Shown here piece after piece: positions 32,994 to 42,318 of a stretch of 57,120 bases of DNA; the stretch's first letter is position 1, and each line of letters begins with the position of its first letter. The DNA lies in NCBI GenBank assembly GCA_004294855.1, contig SHOI01000002.1, positions 9,850 to 66,969 of the forward strand, given 5' to 3'. Origin of the DNA: Sphaerochaeta sp. GTDB taxonomy: Bacteria; Spirochaetota; Spirochaetia; Sphaerochaetales; Sphaerochaetaceae. Below the pieces are notes generated by a model, which was given only the letters and a program-made list of their open reading frames with translations, was not told the origin of the DNA and searched no databases. A program made the translations under genes and the position numbers.

Positions 32994-35462
32994 ATGAGCG
33001 AACAGGAACTGATGCCGATCGAGCAACTGCTTCCCAACAACTTGTTTATTCTACCGGTAAGCGGAAACCCCGTGTTTCCCGGCTTGTTCACGCCGTTGAT
33101 GATTACCGATAAAAGCGATGTCGAAATCGTCAACCAGGCGGTAAAGCATGGTGGATTTTTAGGGTTGCTGTTAGTCAAAGAGGACGTTGAAACGGAAACG
33201 GTCGGAGCGGAAGATCTCTATACGGTGGGAACGGTATCCAAGATTGTTAAAAAAATCAAACTCCCCGATGGGGGAATGAGCATATTCATCTCGACCCTCA
33301 AACGATTTGAGATCAAGCAGTTTTATCCCGGCGGCAAATACATCATCGCCGAAGTCACCTATCTCGAAGATATCGAAGACGACCGCGAGGAGCTCAGAGC
33401 ATGGACGCGCCTGTTGCTCAACGAGATGAAGAGCCTGACGAAGAACAACCAGCTCATCAGCGAAGAGATGCGGTTGAACATGGTCAACATCGATCATCCG
33501 GGCAAACTTGCCGACTTCATTGCATCGATTCTCAATGTCGACCGCACCGATCAGCAGGATATTCTTGAAACGCTCGTAGTGCGGAGCCGCATCGAAAAAG
33601 TGCTGGTCTTTATCAAAAACGAACAAAATATCGCCCAGGTCCAGGCGAAGATCCAGGCTCGGGTAAACAAGAAGCTTGAAAAGAACCAGCGCGATTACTT
33701 TCTCCGTGAGGAGCTCAAGTCGATTCAGCAGGAGCTTGGTCTTACCACCAACCCCAAAGCCGAATTGATCGAACGGCTTACTAAAAAGTTCAAATCGCTC
33801 CCGTTGAACGAAGAAGCCCGGGAAACGGTGGAACGGGAGTTGAGTCGCCTTGAGATGATGGAGAGCACCTCCCCGGAGTATTCACTCACCCGCACCTACC
33901 TCGAGATCATCAGCGACCTGCCTTGGAAAGATCCCAAACCGGAGACCTTTTCAATCGACAGCGCCCGAAGGATCTTGGAAAAGGACCACTACGGGATGAA
34001 GGATGTCAAAGACCGAATACTCGAGTTTCTTGCGGTTCGAAAGAAGAAACAGGACACCAAAGGCTCGATCATCTGTCTGGTCGGTCCGCCGGGAGTCGGA
34101 AAAACGAGCGTCGGAGTTTCAATCGCCCGGGCGCTGAAGAAAGAGTATTTCCGGTTCTCCGTCGGAGGGATGAACGACGAGAGCGAGATCAAGGGCCACC
34201 GCCGGACGTATATCGGTGCGATGCCCGGGAAGATCGTGCAGGGCCTGAGGATCACCAAGAGCAAGAATCCGGTGTTCCTGATCGATGAAATCGACAAGAT
34301 GGGCATCTCCTACCAGGGAGATCCTGCAAGCGCTCTTCTGGAAGTGCTCGACCCCGAGCAGAACAGCGCCTTCAGGGACACCTACCTGGATATTCCCTTT
34401 GATGTAAGCCAGGTGCTCTTCATCGTCACCGCGAACACCCTCGAAACGATTCCCCGCCCCCTTCTGGATCGGATGGAGGTGATCCGCCTCAGCGGCTACA
34501 CCAGCGATGAGAAGCTCGCGATCGGCCGGAAATACCTCGTTCCCAAGTCGTTGGAAAAACACGGCCTGAACAAGCAGGAGATCAAATACACATCCCCGAT
34601 CCTCCGAAAAATCGCCGATGAGTACGCTCGGGAAGCGGGGGTGAGAAACTTCGAGAAATCCCTTGATAAGATCAATCGGAAAGTAGCCCTGAAACTGGTG
34701 GAGCAACCCGATCTGGACACTCCGGTCGTGATCAGACAGGAGGATCTTGTCGAATACCTTGGGCAGCCGGTTTTTGTCGAAGACGAGATCCTCAAAGCGG
34801 ACAAGATAGGAATGGCGCTCGGTCTGGCATGGACGAGCATGGGTGGAGACACGTTGATCATCGAAGCGCAGAACACTCCCGGAAAAGGTGAAGTGAAACT
34901 CACCGGTCAGCTCGGGGACGTGATGCAGGAATCGGTTTCCATCGCCCACACGTACATCAAAGCCCATGCCGATCGATTCCGGATCGATCCCCTCTGGTTC
35001 GACCACAACAACGTCCACCTCCACGTGCCCGAAGGGGCGACCCCCAAGGATGGACCGTCGGCGGGAATCACGATGACCGTAGCACTGTACTCGTTGATCA
35101 CCAACCAAGTGATGGCTCCGAATCTGGCGATGACCGGCGAGCTCACCCTGAAAGGGAAAGTCATGCCGATCGGGGGATTGAAAGAGAAGATTCTGGCCGC
35201 CAAGCGGAACAAGATCAAGGAGATCATCATTCCGCAATTCAACAAGCGGGATCTGGATGAGCTGGAAGATGAGGTGAAGAAAGGGGTGGTGTTCCACAGC
35301 GTCGCCACGATCGAAGAGGTCCTCCGCCTTGCCTTCCCCGAGGATGCAAAGCGAAAGCTCAAACCGTTCCATCCTTCCCAAGAGACTTCTCAATCCCAAG
35401 CCAAGGAGGTCGTCTCAATCGCCGAAGCTGTAGCCAGAGCGGTGAAGGAAGCCCTCTCTTGA
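32994..35462 (+). CDS. lon: ATP-dependent protease Lon
   Basis: Lon degrades damaged and regulatory proteins in the cytoplasm. This 822-residue copy has the N-terminal substrate-binding domain (LPNNLFILPVSGNPVFPGL onward), a coiled-coil around residues 200-260, and the AAA+ core with Walker A GPPGVGKTSVG and Walker B VFLIDEIDKMG. The C-terminal peptidase has the catalytic Ser in DGPSAGITMTV and the catalytic Lys in GGLKEKILAAKR. TGGAGG six nt upstream supports ATG 32994. The stop overlaps the TTG start of the U32 gene, so the two are coupled. I did not find a convincing heat-shock promoter or CIRCE element upstream. Confidence 0.97.
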   Translation: MSEQELMPIEQLLPNNLFILPVSGNPVFPGLFTPLMITDKSDVEIVNQAVKHGGFLGLLLVKEDVETETVGAEDLYTVGTVSKIVKKIKLPDGGMSIFISTLKRFEIKQFYPGGKYIIAEVTYLEDIEDDREELRAWTRLLLNEMKSLTKNNQLISEEMRLNMVNIDHPGKLADFIASILNVDRTDQQDILETLVVRSRIEKVLVFIKNEQNIAQVQAKIQARVNKKLEKNQRDYFLREELKSIQQELGLTTNPKAELIERLTKKFKSLPLNEEARETVERELSRLEMMESTSPEYSLTRTYLEIISDLPWKDPKPETFSIDSARRILEKDHYGMKDVKDRILEFLAVRKKKQDTKGSIICLVGPPGVGKTSVGVSIARALKKEYFRFSVGGMNDESEIKGHRRTYIGAMPGKIVQGLRITKSKNPVFLIDEIDKMGISYQGDPASALLEVLDPEQNSAFRDTYLDIPFDVSQVLFIVTANTLETIPRPLLDRMEVIRLSGYTSDEKLAIGRKYLVPKSLEKHGLNKQEIKYTSPILRKIADEYAREAGVRNFEKSLDKINRKVALKLVEQPDLDTPVVIRQEDLVEYLGQPVFVEDEILKADKIGMALGLAWTSMGGDTLIIEAQNTPGKGEVKLTGQLGDVMQESVSIAHTYIKAHADRFRIDPLWFDHNNVHLHVPEGATPKDGPSAGITMTVALYSLITNQVMAPNLAMTGELTLKGKVMPIGGLKEKILAAKRNKIKEIIIPQFNKRDLDELEDEVKKGVVFHSVATIEEVLRLAFPEDAKRKLKPFHPSQETSQSQAKEVVSIAEAVARAVKEALS

Positions 35463-36721
35463 GCGTCGAACTTCTGAGCCCGGCCGGGAATCTCGAAAAG
35501 CTGCGCCTTGCCTTGGAGTATGGAGCCGATGCGGCGTATCTGGGTTTTTCTCCCTTTTCACTGAGAACCAACGCCGGCAACTTCACCGACGCTGACCTTG
35601 ACGAGGTCAGCGCCCTGAAGGAAAGAACGGGGAAAAAGCTGTACTGCACGGTGAACATGCTGTTTGACCAAAATCGGTTGGCATTGTTGGAAGACCAGCT
35701 GCCAAAGATGAAAGCGTGGCCGTTCGACGGGTTCATCATCAGCGACATGGGGATCGTTTCCCTGCTCCGCAAGCATCTTGGTGAAGATGTTGAACTGCAT
35801 CTTTCCACGCAGGCTTCCTGTACCAACAGTGAAAGCGCCAGGTTCTACCGCCAAGCGGGATTCAAGCGGATCATTCTTGGGCGGGAAGCGACCCTCGATG
35901 ACATCAAGGCGATCAAGGATAAAAACCCCGACTTGGAGGTGGAGGTCTTTGTTCATGGGGCGATGTGCATGGCGTACAGCGGCCGTTGCCTGCTCAGCGC
36001 CCATCTGGCCGGTCGAAGCGGTAATCACGGGGATTGCTCCCATTCCTGTCGATGGAACTACCGCATTGCGCTGGAGGAAAAAGAACGGGAAGGAATATAC
36101 TATCCGATCGAAGAATATGAGGATTACACGACGATTCTCTCCTCCAAGGACCTGTGCATGATCGATCATCTCGATGAGCTCATCGAAGCGGGGGTCTCCT
36201 CCCTGAAGATCGAAGGGCGGATGAAGAGTTCCTACTACGTCGCCGTGGTAACCCGGGCATACCGGAAAGCTCTGGACAAGGATCCCCACTGGAAAGATTA
36301 CCGGGAAGATCTCATCGATGTTTCGCACCGCGAATACTCAACCGGTTTTTTCTTCGGATCCGGTCCGATCGATCCGACAAAAGGATCGATGATTACCAAA
36401 AAAGACTATCAACAACGCACTCTGTTCTGTGGATTCATTCGTGAACAAAAAGCGGACAACCTCTACCGCTTGGAGCTGAAGAACTCAATCCGAACGGAGC
36501 ACATCCTTGAGATCATCGCCCCCGATCTTCCCAACTTCGCCTTGGATGATTTCATCCTGTTCGACGAAGAAATGAAGAAGATTCCCCAAGGGGATCACAA
36601 CAAACCGTGCTACCTTAGGACCGATGTTGCACTGAGCGACGGGTACATTATTCGTCGATCGCTGGAGGTGAAGCCGGAAACTCCAAGAAAAACGATGGGA
36701 TTTGACGGAAAATCCTCTTAA
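35459..36721 (+). CDS. U32 peptidase-family protein, TrhP-like tRNA hydroxylation protein
   Basis: This 420-residue protein belongs to the U32 family. The signature EVEVFVHGAMCMAYSGRCLLS is intact, and the Cys in GNHGDCSHSCRW together with the signature Cys probably bind an iron-sulfur cluster, as in TrhP/YegQ. TrhP uses prephenate to make 5-hydroxyuridine in tRNA, so tRNA modification is more likely than proteolysis. The sequence opens VELLSPAGNLEKLRLALEYGADAAYLG, typical of the family. The start is a TTG (35459) overlapping the Lon stop as TTGA, with GAAGGA about nine nt upstream. Whether coupling to Lon has a purpose is unknown. Confidence 0.88.
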   Translation: MSVELLSPAGNLEKLRLALEYGADAAYLGFSPFSLRTNAGNFTDADLDEVSALKERTGKKLYCTVNMLFDQNRLALLEDQLPKMKAWPFDGFIISDMGIVSLLRKHLGEDVELHLSTQASCTNSESARFYRQAGFKRIILGREATLDDIKAIKDKNPDLEVEVFVHGAMCMAYSGRCLLSAHLAGRSGNHGDCSHSCRWNYRIALEEKEREGIYYPIEEYEDYTTILSSKDLCMIDHLDELIEAGVSSLKIEGRMKSSYYVAVVTRAYRKALDKDPHWKDYREDLIDVSHREYSTGFFFGSGPIDPTKGSMITKKDYQQRTLFCGFIREQKADNLYRLELKNSIRTEHILEIIAPDLPNFALDDFILFDEEMKKIPQGDHNKPCYLRTDVALSDGYIIRRSLEVKPETPRKTMGFDGKSS

Positions 36722-36767
36722 AAACAAGCAAATCCCGCATATTTTAACGTTATTCGTATGTTTTGTG

Positions 36768-36796
36768 TTTGCGTTGGCATTAAATCGTGGTAAAAT
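36768..36796 (+). promoter_or_regulatory. promoter of the Hc1-like gene
   Basis: TTTGCG (36768-36773), 17 nt, TAAAAT (36791-36796), then AAAGGAG seven nt before the ATG at 36824. The -10 is good and the -35 weak. Confidence 0.4.
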
Positions 36797-36823
36797 AACG
36801 CAACATAGCAAAAGGAGTTTTCT

Positions 36824-36997
36824 ATGACAATCCACGAACAAATCGTTGCGCAGTATGAAGCCTATTTGGAAGAGAACCGAAAGTTCACCGAAAAAGGCGT
36901 GAAAGCTGCGGCAGCACGCGCCCGCAAAGCCCTTGCCGAGCTCGGCAAGCTTGCCAAGGATCGCCGCAAGGAAATCCAAGAGGAGAAAAACGCATAA
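36824..36997 (+). CDS. Hc1 (histone H1)-like small basic protein
   Basis: This 57-residue gene sits in the gap between the U32 gene and valS. Its product (MTIHEQIVAQYEAYLEENRK, then a Lys/Arg/Ala-rich half) has KGVKAAAARARKALAELGKL and ends KEIQEEKNA. The pattern KGNKAAxxRxRxxxxxLxKxxKxxRKE is that of Hc1-family histone-like proteins of chlamydiae and related small spirochaetal proteins, so it likely binds DNA or RNA and may compact the nucleoid. It has its own promoter, an AAAGGAG ribosome site and a following terminator, so it is a real, single-gene unit. Confidence in the coding call is high, in the family moderate. Confidence 0.7.
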   Translation: MTIHEQIVAQYEAYLEENRKFTEKGVKAAAARARKALAELGKLAKDRRKEIQEEKNA

Positions 36998-37031
36998 TGA
37001 GTGAGAGGCGCCTATTCGGCGCCTCACTCAT
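36998..37031. terminator. bidirectional hairpin between Hc1-like gene and valS
   Basis: ATGAGTGAGAGGCGCC pairs with GGCGCCTCACTCAT around TATTC, leaving a two-base bulge on the left arm. It lies directly between the two stop codons and can serve both converging genes. Confidence 0.75.
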
Positions 37032-39680
37032 TTAGACAAGAGTCTTCAACAAGGCGATGTGTTGTTCACTCTTCTGAAGTTTTTCTTCAAACTCGACGCG
37101 CTTGGCCTGTTCCTTTGCTATCGCTTCTTCCTTGGCGTTCCGTAGAAATCCTTCGTTGGCGAGCTTCTTGAGCGTCCCTTCGAGATTCTTTTTCGTCTTT
37201 TCAATCTCCCCTTCCAATTTTGAGATCTCTTTCTCAACGTCGATCGCATCGCTGACGAAGACGAAGCTTTGGTAGCCGTTGCCGGCAACGGGAAGAGCAC
37301 CATGAATCTCGACTTCCCGGTCAACTTCAACGCTCAGCGCATTGGTGAAGAGGGACAGCAGTCGCTCATGAGCTTTGAAGAACGAGGCACCGATGAATGA
37401 ATCATCGCTTTGGATCGCAACCCGCACTTTTCGATCAAGAGGAATCTGCAGTTCACTCCGCACCGCCCTGATCGAGGTAACCGCTTCCTGAAGGCGGGTA
37501 AAGACCGTATGCTCTTCAGGAAAGACCAACGATTCGTCATACTCGGGATACGGATGGTTGATCAGCAAGCCCTTCTTGTTCGGCAGCTTCGAGTAGATCT
37601 CCTCGGTGATGAAGGAAAGATAGGGATGCATCAACGCCATTGAACGCTCGAGGAGGTCCAACAGAAGGGAGATCTGCCGATTTTTAGGCTCCTCCTCTTT
37701 GGAGTACATCCCCTCTTTCGCCGCTTCCAGATACCAGTCACAGAAGTCGTTCCAGAAGAAGTCGTAGACAGCCTGACTGCCCTCATTGAACTTGAAGAGG
37801 TTCATCGCCGCATGGACTTTCCGGACCGTTTGGTTGAAACGGTGATAGATCCACTTGTCGATCGTGTTGAGCTTGATCTCCTCAATGTTCTGCAGGGTGA
37901 CGCCTCCGATGTTCAAAAGAACGAATCGGGCGGCGTTCCAGACCTTGTTGGCAAAGCGACTGCCAAGACGGAACGTATCCATGTCGATGAGGATGTCCTG
38001 GCCTTGCGTCGCCATGTAGGAAAGGGTGAAATTCATCGCATCGGCGCCGTATTGATCGATGACCTCCAAGGGATCGATCCCGTTGCCGAGCGATTTGCTC
38101 ATCTTTCGTCCTTGCTTGTCGCGAACCAGACCGGTGATGTAGATGTCTTTGAAGGGGACCTCATCAAGGAACTCCAAGCTCGCCATGATCATCCTCGCCA
38201 CCCAGAAGAAGATGATGTCGTACCCGGTGGTCAAGCTGTCGGTGGGAAAGAATCGCTTCAAGTCCGCCGTTTCTTCCGGCCAGCCGAGGGTGGAGAACGG
38301 CCAGAGCCACGAGCTGAACCAGGTATCAAGCACATCCGACTCTTGAACAAGATCCGTTTTCTTACACTTGGGGCACTCGGTGGGATCTTCCCGACTGACG
38401 ATCAGGTGGCTGCATGCTTCGCACTCCCAGACGGGAAGGCGGTGCCCCCACCAGAGCTGGCGGCTGATGCACCAGTCATGGATATTCTCAAGCCAGTGGG
38501 TGTAGGTGTTTTCCCAATGCTTCGGATGGAACACGATCTTCCCATCCTCCAGCGCTTTGAGCGCTTTCTTCGCCATCCCTTCCATCCTCACGAACCATTG
38601 ATTGGACAGATACGGCTCGACTACGTTGTGGCAGCGATAGCAGTGTCCGACTTCGTGGGTGTACGGCTCCTCACTCTTCAGATATCCGCCCGTTTTGAGG
38701 GCTTCGACCACCTTCGACCGGGCATCATCCGCTTTGAGGTTTCTGAACTCTTTGGGCACCTCGTCATTCAGCGTTCCGTCGGCATGGAGGATATTGACCT
38801 TTGGCAGATCGTGCCGAAGGGCGGCGGCATAGTCGTTGGGATCGTGAGCAGGCGTTATTTTTACGAACCCGGTCCCGAACTCGATATCGACAAAGTCATC
38901 GGCGATGATCGGAATGATTCTATCGGTAAGGGGAAGATGAACGTACTTGCCGATGAGATGGTTGTGCCGCTCGTCGTTGGGGTTCACAGCGACCGCCACG
39001 TCTCCGAACATCGTCTCCGGGCGGGTCGTGGCGACGACGATCTCCCCTTCCCGGTCGCTGAACGGATAGGCGATCCGGTAGATCGCCGCATTGCGGCTCT
39101 GGTGCTCGACCTCGTCATCGGCCAGCGCGGTCCCGCAGGAGGGGCAGTAGTTGACCAGATACTCCCCTTTGTAGATCAAACCCCGTTCATAGAGGGTGAC
39201 GAACGCCTCGCGCACTGCGTTGCTCAATCCCTCGTCGAGGGTGAAGCGCTCATGCTTCCAATCACAGGAACAGCCGATCTTCATCAGCTGCTCCTTGATG
39301 ATTCGGTGGTGTTCCTCTTTCACCTTCCAGGTTCGCTCAAGGAATTTCTCCCTTCCCAGATCGTCCCGGGTCAATCCCTCCCTGGCAAGCTGACGTTCGA
39401 CGACGTTCTGTGTCGCTATTCCCGCATGGTCGGTTCCCGGAACCCAAAGGGTCGGAATGCCCATCATCCGATGGTAGCGGATGAGGATATCCGGCAGGCT
39501 GTTGTTCAACGCATGGCCCATGTGAAGGATTCCCGTTACGTTCGGCGGAGGCATTACGACGGTATAGGCTTTTCCACTACCCTCGACCGGCTCGAAGCTT
39601 CCCGAGTCCAACCACTTTTGGTAGATTCGTTGTTCAAAATCTTTTGGGTCATATGCTTTGCTCAATTCGACAGCCTTCAT
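37032..39680 (-). CDS. valS: valyl-tRNA synthetase
   Basis: This 882-residue class I synthetase charges tRNA-Val. PNVTGILHMGHALNN carries the HIGH motif near residue 45, and GRKMSKSLGNGIDP the KMSKS motif near residue 520. The CP1 editing domain with TTRPETMFGDVAVAVNP, a CxxC pair (YCPSCG and ECPKCKK), and a C-terminal coiled-coil arm (about 800-880) are all present. GGAGG five nt upstream of ATG 39680 sets the start; a GTG one codon earlier is unlikely. No T-box leader is visible in the 85 nt to the previous gene. Confidence 0.97.
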   Translation of the reverse strand: MKAVELSKAYDPKDFEQRIYQKWLDSGSFEPVEGSGKAYTVVMPPPNVTGILHMGHALNNSLPDILIRYHRMMGIPTLWVPGTDHAGIATQNVVERQLAREGLTRDDLGREKFLERTWKVKEEHHRIIKEQLMKIGCSCDWKHERFTLDEGLSNAVREAFVTLYERGLIYKGEYLVNYCPSCGTALADDEVEHQSRNAAIYRIAYPFSDREGEIVVATTRPETMFGDVAVAVNPNDERHNHLIGKYVHLPLTDRIIPIIADDFVDIEFGTGFVKITPAHDPNDYAAALRHDLPKVNILHADGTLNDEVPKEFRNLKADDARSKVVEALKTGGYLKSEEPYTHEVGHCYRCHNVVEPYLSNQWFVRMEGMAKKALKALEDGKIVFHPKHWENTYTHWLENIHDWCISRQLWWGHRLPVWECEACSHLIVSREDPTECPKCKKTDLVQESDVLDTWFSSWLWPFSTLGWPEETADLKRFFPTDSLTTGYDIIFFWVARMIMASLEFLDEVPFKDIYITGLVRDKQGRKMSKSLGNGIDPLEVIDQYGADAMNFTLSYMATQGQDILIDMDTFRLGSRFANKVWNAARFVLLNIGGVTLQNIEEIKLNTIDKWIYHRFNQTVRKVHAAMNLFKFNEGSQAVYDFFWNDFCDWYLEAAKEGMYSKEEEPKNRQISLLLDLLERSMALMHPYLSFITEEIYSKLPNKKGLLINHPYPEYDESLVFPEEHTVFTRLQEAVTSIRAVRSELQIPLDRKVRVAIQSDDSFIGASFFKAHERLLSLFTNALSVEVDREVEIHGALPVAGNGYQSFVFVSDAIDVEKEISKLEGEIEKTKKNLEGTLKKLANEGFLRNAKEEAIAKEQAKRVEFEEKLQKSEQHIALLKTLV

Positions 39681-39719
39681 CACAACCTCCGCGTGTGAGG
39701 CTATCCTATCAAAATAGTA

Positions 39720-39745
39720 AAGGCTCTACAAGAATGTAGAGCCTT
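39720..39745 (-). terminator. terminator after the anti-sigma gene
   Basis: AAGGCTCTACA pairs perfectly with TGTAGAGCCTT around AGAA; on the minus strand TTTACTATTTT follows. It ends the CysS-sigma-anti-sigma run just upstream of valS. Confidence 0.85.
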
Positions 39746-39765
39746 CGTCCGGTATGTGCAAGGGG

Positions 39766-40302
39766 TTATTCAAGCGGGGTGATCGCCTTCAACTCAAGCT
39801 TCACCGCATAGCCAAGCTTGTCAAGGTGATTGATGATTTGCTCAAGGCTGAAGGAATCCAAGGAAGGACGCGGCGCGTCGCTGACTTGTCTGATATGTGT
39901 GGAATCGATCGGATCGGCAACACCGGGCAGAATCTCCTGACGTTGTTCGGGGTTGCTGGAAAAGAGGACGAATGAGGCGATGAAGACCACTACGAACGCC
40001 GCTGCGCTGGTAAGAATCGCCGGCATCAATTTTACCTGAACCCGTTTATGCCAAAAAAGCTGCTTGGTTGACTCTCCGCTGAACCGGTTCTTTTCAAAAT
40101 ATGTGAGAACCCGCTCTTTTGACGGAGCAATCTCATCATCGTTCAAGGTCGCCGAGGCGAGTCGGTTTTGAATCTCTTGAAGAGCGGAAAGGCGAAGCCG
40201 GCAGGCGTTGCAGTAGGAAAGATGTTCTTCGACCTGCGTTTTCCACGGTTCTTTCAGCTCTTGATCCAGGTACGTATTCAACAGTTGGTCATCTACACAC
40301 AT
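39766..40302 (-). CDS. zinc-finger anti-sigma factor
   Basis: This 178-residue protein has the anti-sigma layout: an N-terminal ZAS motif with HLSYCNACRLRL (HxxxCxxC, about residues 27-38), one membrane helix (about residues 93-115) and a short extracytoplasmic C-terminus. It follows its sigma factor by three nt with GGGAG before the ATG, so the two are co-translated in near-equal amounts. It should hold the sigma factor at the membrane until an envelope signal triggers release. The periplasmic domain is only about 60 residues and has no recognisable sensor. Confidence 0.88.
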   Translation of the reverse strand: MCVDDQLLNTYLDQELKEPWKTQVEEHLSYCNACRLRLSALQEIQNRLASATLNDDEIAPSKERVLTYFEKNRFSGESTKQLFWHKRVQVKLMPAILTSAAAFVVVFIASFVLFSSNPEQRQEILPGVADPIDSTHIRQVSDAPRPSLDSFSLEQIINHLDKLGYAVKLELKAITPLE

Positions 40303-40305
40303 GTA

Positions 40306-40824
40306 CTACTCCCGGTTGAGGATCGACTCGAGCATTTTCCGTGCCCGGTGGACCCTCACCTTCACGTTGCTTTCGGAAATACGGAGCACCTCGGCGATTT
40401 CCCGATATCCCATATCGGTATATTCCTTCATCACGATCACCAGACGGAACTTTTCGGGCAGCTGGCTGATCGCCTCCTGCACCTCCGCTCTGGTCTCCTC
40501 TCTGATCAGCACGTGCTCGCCGTCGGTGGTGTTTGCACGGGAGGTCGGCATCTGCTTGAGCTTTTCCACCATCCCCTGCTCGCGGACCTTCCGTTTGACT
40601 TGGTTGATCGCCAGATTCTTCGTAACCCGGATCAGCCAGTACTTGGCGTCGTCGCTTGAAGGAAAGAGCATTCCTTTGTCAAAAAACCGGATGAACGCCT
40701 CCTGACAGATCTCTTCAGCAAGATCCCTGTTGTTGGTAACGTGGTAGGCAACCCGCATGATGATTGGGAAGACTTCCTCGTATACACCCCTGAACGCTCG
40801 TTCATCGTTGCTCTGTATTTCCAT
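40306..40824 (-). CDS. ECF-family RNA polymerase sigma factor
   Basis: This 172-residue protein is an ECF sigma factor. Region 2 lies at residues 8-80 (YEEVFPIIMRVAYHVTNNRDLAEEICQEAFIRFF, then WLIRVTKNLAINQVKRK). Region 4 is near the C-terminus (AISQLPEKFRLVIVMKEYTDMGYREIAEVLRISESNVKVRVHRARK). Its partner anti-sigma follows immediately. The gene lies 27 nt downstream of cysS on the same strand and may be read from that message as well as from its own promoter. Its regulon is unknown, and I could not define an autoregulatory promoter in the short gap. Confidence 0.92.
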   Translation of the reverse strand: MEIQSNDERAFRGVYEEVFPIIMRVAYHVTNNRDLAEEICQEAFIRFFDKGMLFPSSDDAKYWLIRVTKNLAINQVKRKVREQGMVEKLKQMPTSRANTTDGEHVLIREETRAEVQEAISQLPEKFRLVIVMKEYTDMGYREIAEVLRISESNVKVRVHRARKMLESILNRE

Positions 40825-40851
40825 AAGATTAACAACTCATACGTACAATCG

Positions 40852-42267
40852 TTACATTTTTTCTTCGAGAACACTGCCGGAAGGCAGATCCTTGACCACA
40901 TATCCCATCTCAAGAAGCTCGGCGCGAAGCCGGTCGGCCAGGCCCCAATCCTTCGCTGCTTTCGCCTCGTTGCGCTCATCCAACAGGCGGAGCGCTTCAT
41001 CATTGGCCGCAACATCTTTCGGCTTGGTGATTTCATCAAAGCCGAGACCCAGGATCGTATTGAAGAAGAGCATAAGCGAGTATTGTTCGTCAATGGTCAA
41101 TCCGCTCCCCTTCACCACCGCCCAGAGCGTCGAGAGCGCTTTAGGAGTGTTGAGGTCGTTCTGAACGGCGCTCAAAAACGCTTCTTTATACTCAAGGGCA
41201 TCCTCGCCGGAAAGCTCAATCTCCTTGGCCCCCTCCTTGAGCAGGCCTTGGATGTATTTCACGATGTTGCCTCGGGCGTTCTTTGCAGCGGCGAGGTTAT
41301 CAAAGTTGAACCGCAATTGAGAGCGATAGTGCCCGCCGAGGGTGAAGTACCGGTAATCCATCGGATCGAAGCCTTTCTCCTTCAACAGGCTGAGCGTAAG
41401 AAACTCCCCTTTCGATTTACTCATCTTCCCCGTCTCATCGAGAAGGAACTCGCCGTGGAGCCAATAATTGACCCATTTCCTTCCGGTGGCCGCTTCGCTT
41501 TGAGCGATCTCGTTGGTGTGGTGGACCGGAATCGCATCGATTCCGCCGCAATGGATATCAAACTGATCACCGAGATAGGTCATGCTCATCGCCGAGCATT
41601 CGATGTGCCACCCGGGGAATCCCCTGCCCCAGGGCGAGGGCCACATCATCTCCTGTTCACCGAATTTGCTTTGGGTGAACCAGAGAACGAAGTCTTTGGG
41701 GTTTTTCTTGTGTTCATCCTCCTCCACCCCCTCCCGGACCGCCGTTTTCAGCCGATCGAGCTCGAGGCGGGCGAGCTTGCCGTAATCATCGATCGTGTCG
41801 ATCGAGAAGTACACGTTTCCCCCGCTTTGGTAGGTATGCCCCTTTTCTTTCAGGCGGAGAATCAGATCGATCATCTCCTGGATGTGGTCGGTCGCCTTGC
41901 AGGTCGTGCTCGGTCGAATCATCTTCAGATCGTCAAAGTCCCTGAAGAACGCATCGGTGTAATACTTTGCGATCTCCCACGCGCTCTTCTTCTTTTCCCG
42001 GGCGGCTTTTTCCAGTTTGTCCTCACCGTCATCGCCGTCCCCGCTCAAATGTCCGACATCGGTAACGTTCATCACGTGGGTCACCTCATACCCGCTGGCG
42101 ATGAGAACCCGCTTCAGGAGATCCTCGAACAGGAAGGTTCGAAGGTTTCCGATGTGGGCATAGTTATAGACGGTGGGACCGCAGCAATACATCCCCGCTT
42201 TTTTGGCGGTGATCGGGATGAACTCTTCGATCGAGCGACTCATTGTATTGTAAAGGCGAAGCGCCAT
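40852..42267 (-). CDS. cysS: cysteinyl-tRNA synthetase
   Basis: This 471-residue class I synthetase charges tRNA-Cys. It has the zinc and HIGH region MYCCGPTVYNYAHIGNLRTFLF, the GWHIECSAM zinc-binding segment, IHCGGIDAIPVHHTNEIAQS, and the KMSKS motif GKMSKSKGEFLTL. AAAGGAG six nt upstream supports ATG 42267. It is divergent from murB across 51 nt and precedes the sigma/anti-sigma pair. Confidence 0.96.
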   Translation of the reverse strand: MALRLYNTMSRSIEEFIPITAKKAGMYCCGPTVYNYAHIGNLRTFLFEDLLKRVLIASGYEVTHVMNVTDVGHLSGDGDDGEDKLEKAAREKKKSAWEIAKYYTDAFFRDFDDLKMIRPSTTCKATDHIQEMIDLILRLKEKGHTYQSGGNVYFSIDTIDDYGKLARLELDRLKTAVREGVEEDEHKKNPKDFVLWFTQSKFGEQEMMWPSPWGRGFPGWHIECSAMSMTYLGDQFDIHCGGIDAIPVHHTNEIAQSEAATGRKWVNYWLHGEFLLDETGKMSKSKGEFLTLSLLKEKGFDPMDYRYFTLGGHYRSQLRFNFDNLAAAKNARGNIVKYIQGLLKEGAKEIELSGEDALEYKEAFLSAVQNDLNTPKALSTLWAVVKGSGLTIDEQYSLMLFFNTILGLGFDEITKPKDVAANDEALRLLDERNEAKAAKDWGLADRLRAELLEMGYVVKDLPSGSVLEEKM

Positions 42268-42283
42268 GACAAGCTCCTTTGGA

Positions 42284-42312
42284 TTGCTTGACCCGATAAA
42301 TAGGGCTAAGAT
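42284..42312 (+). promoter_or_regulatory. leaderless promoter of murB
   Basis: TTGCTT (42284-42289), 17 nt, TAAGAT (42307-42312), then six nt to ATG 42319. No ribosome site is present. Confidence 0.5.
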
Positions 42313-42318
42313 GTCTTC

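Noticed and set aside
37812-39698. A 628-codon open frame antisense to valS
   Set aside because: It is a mirror of valS codon structure, has no recognisable domain, and valS is certain. The same applies to the ~500-codon frame opposite cysS (40741-42291) and the ~370-codon frames opposite the TAXI and larA genes.
39684-39765. T-box leader upstream of valS
   Set aside because: The gap is about 80 nt and is filled by the anti-sigma terminator; no specifier-loop or antiterminator sequence is visible.
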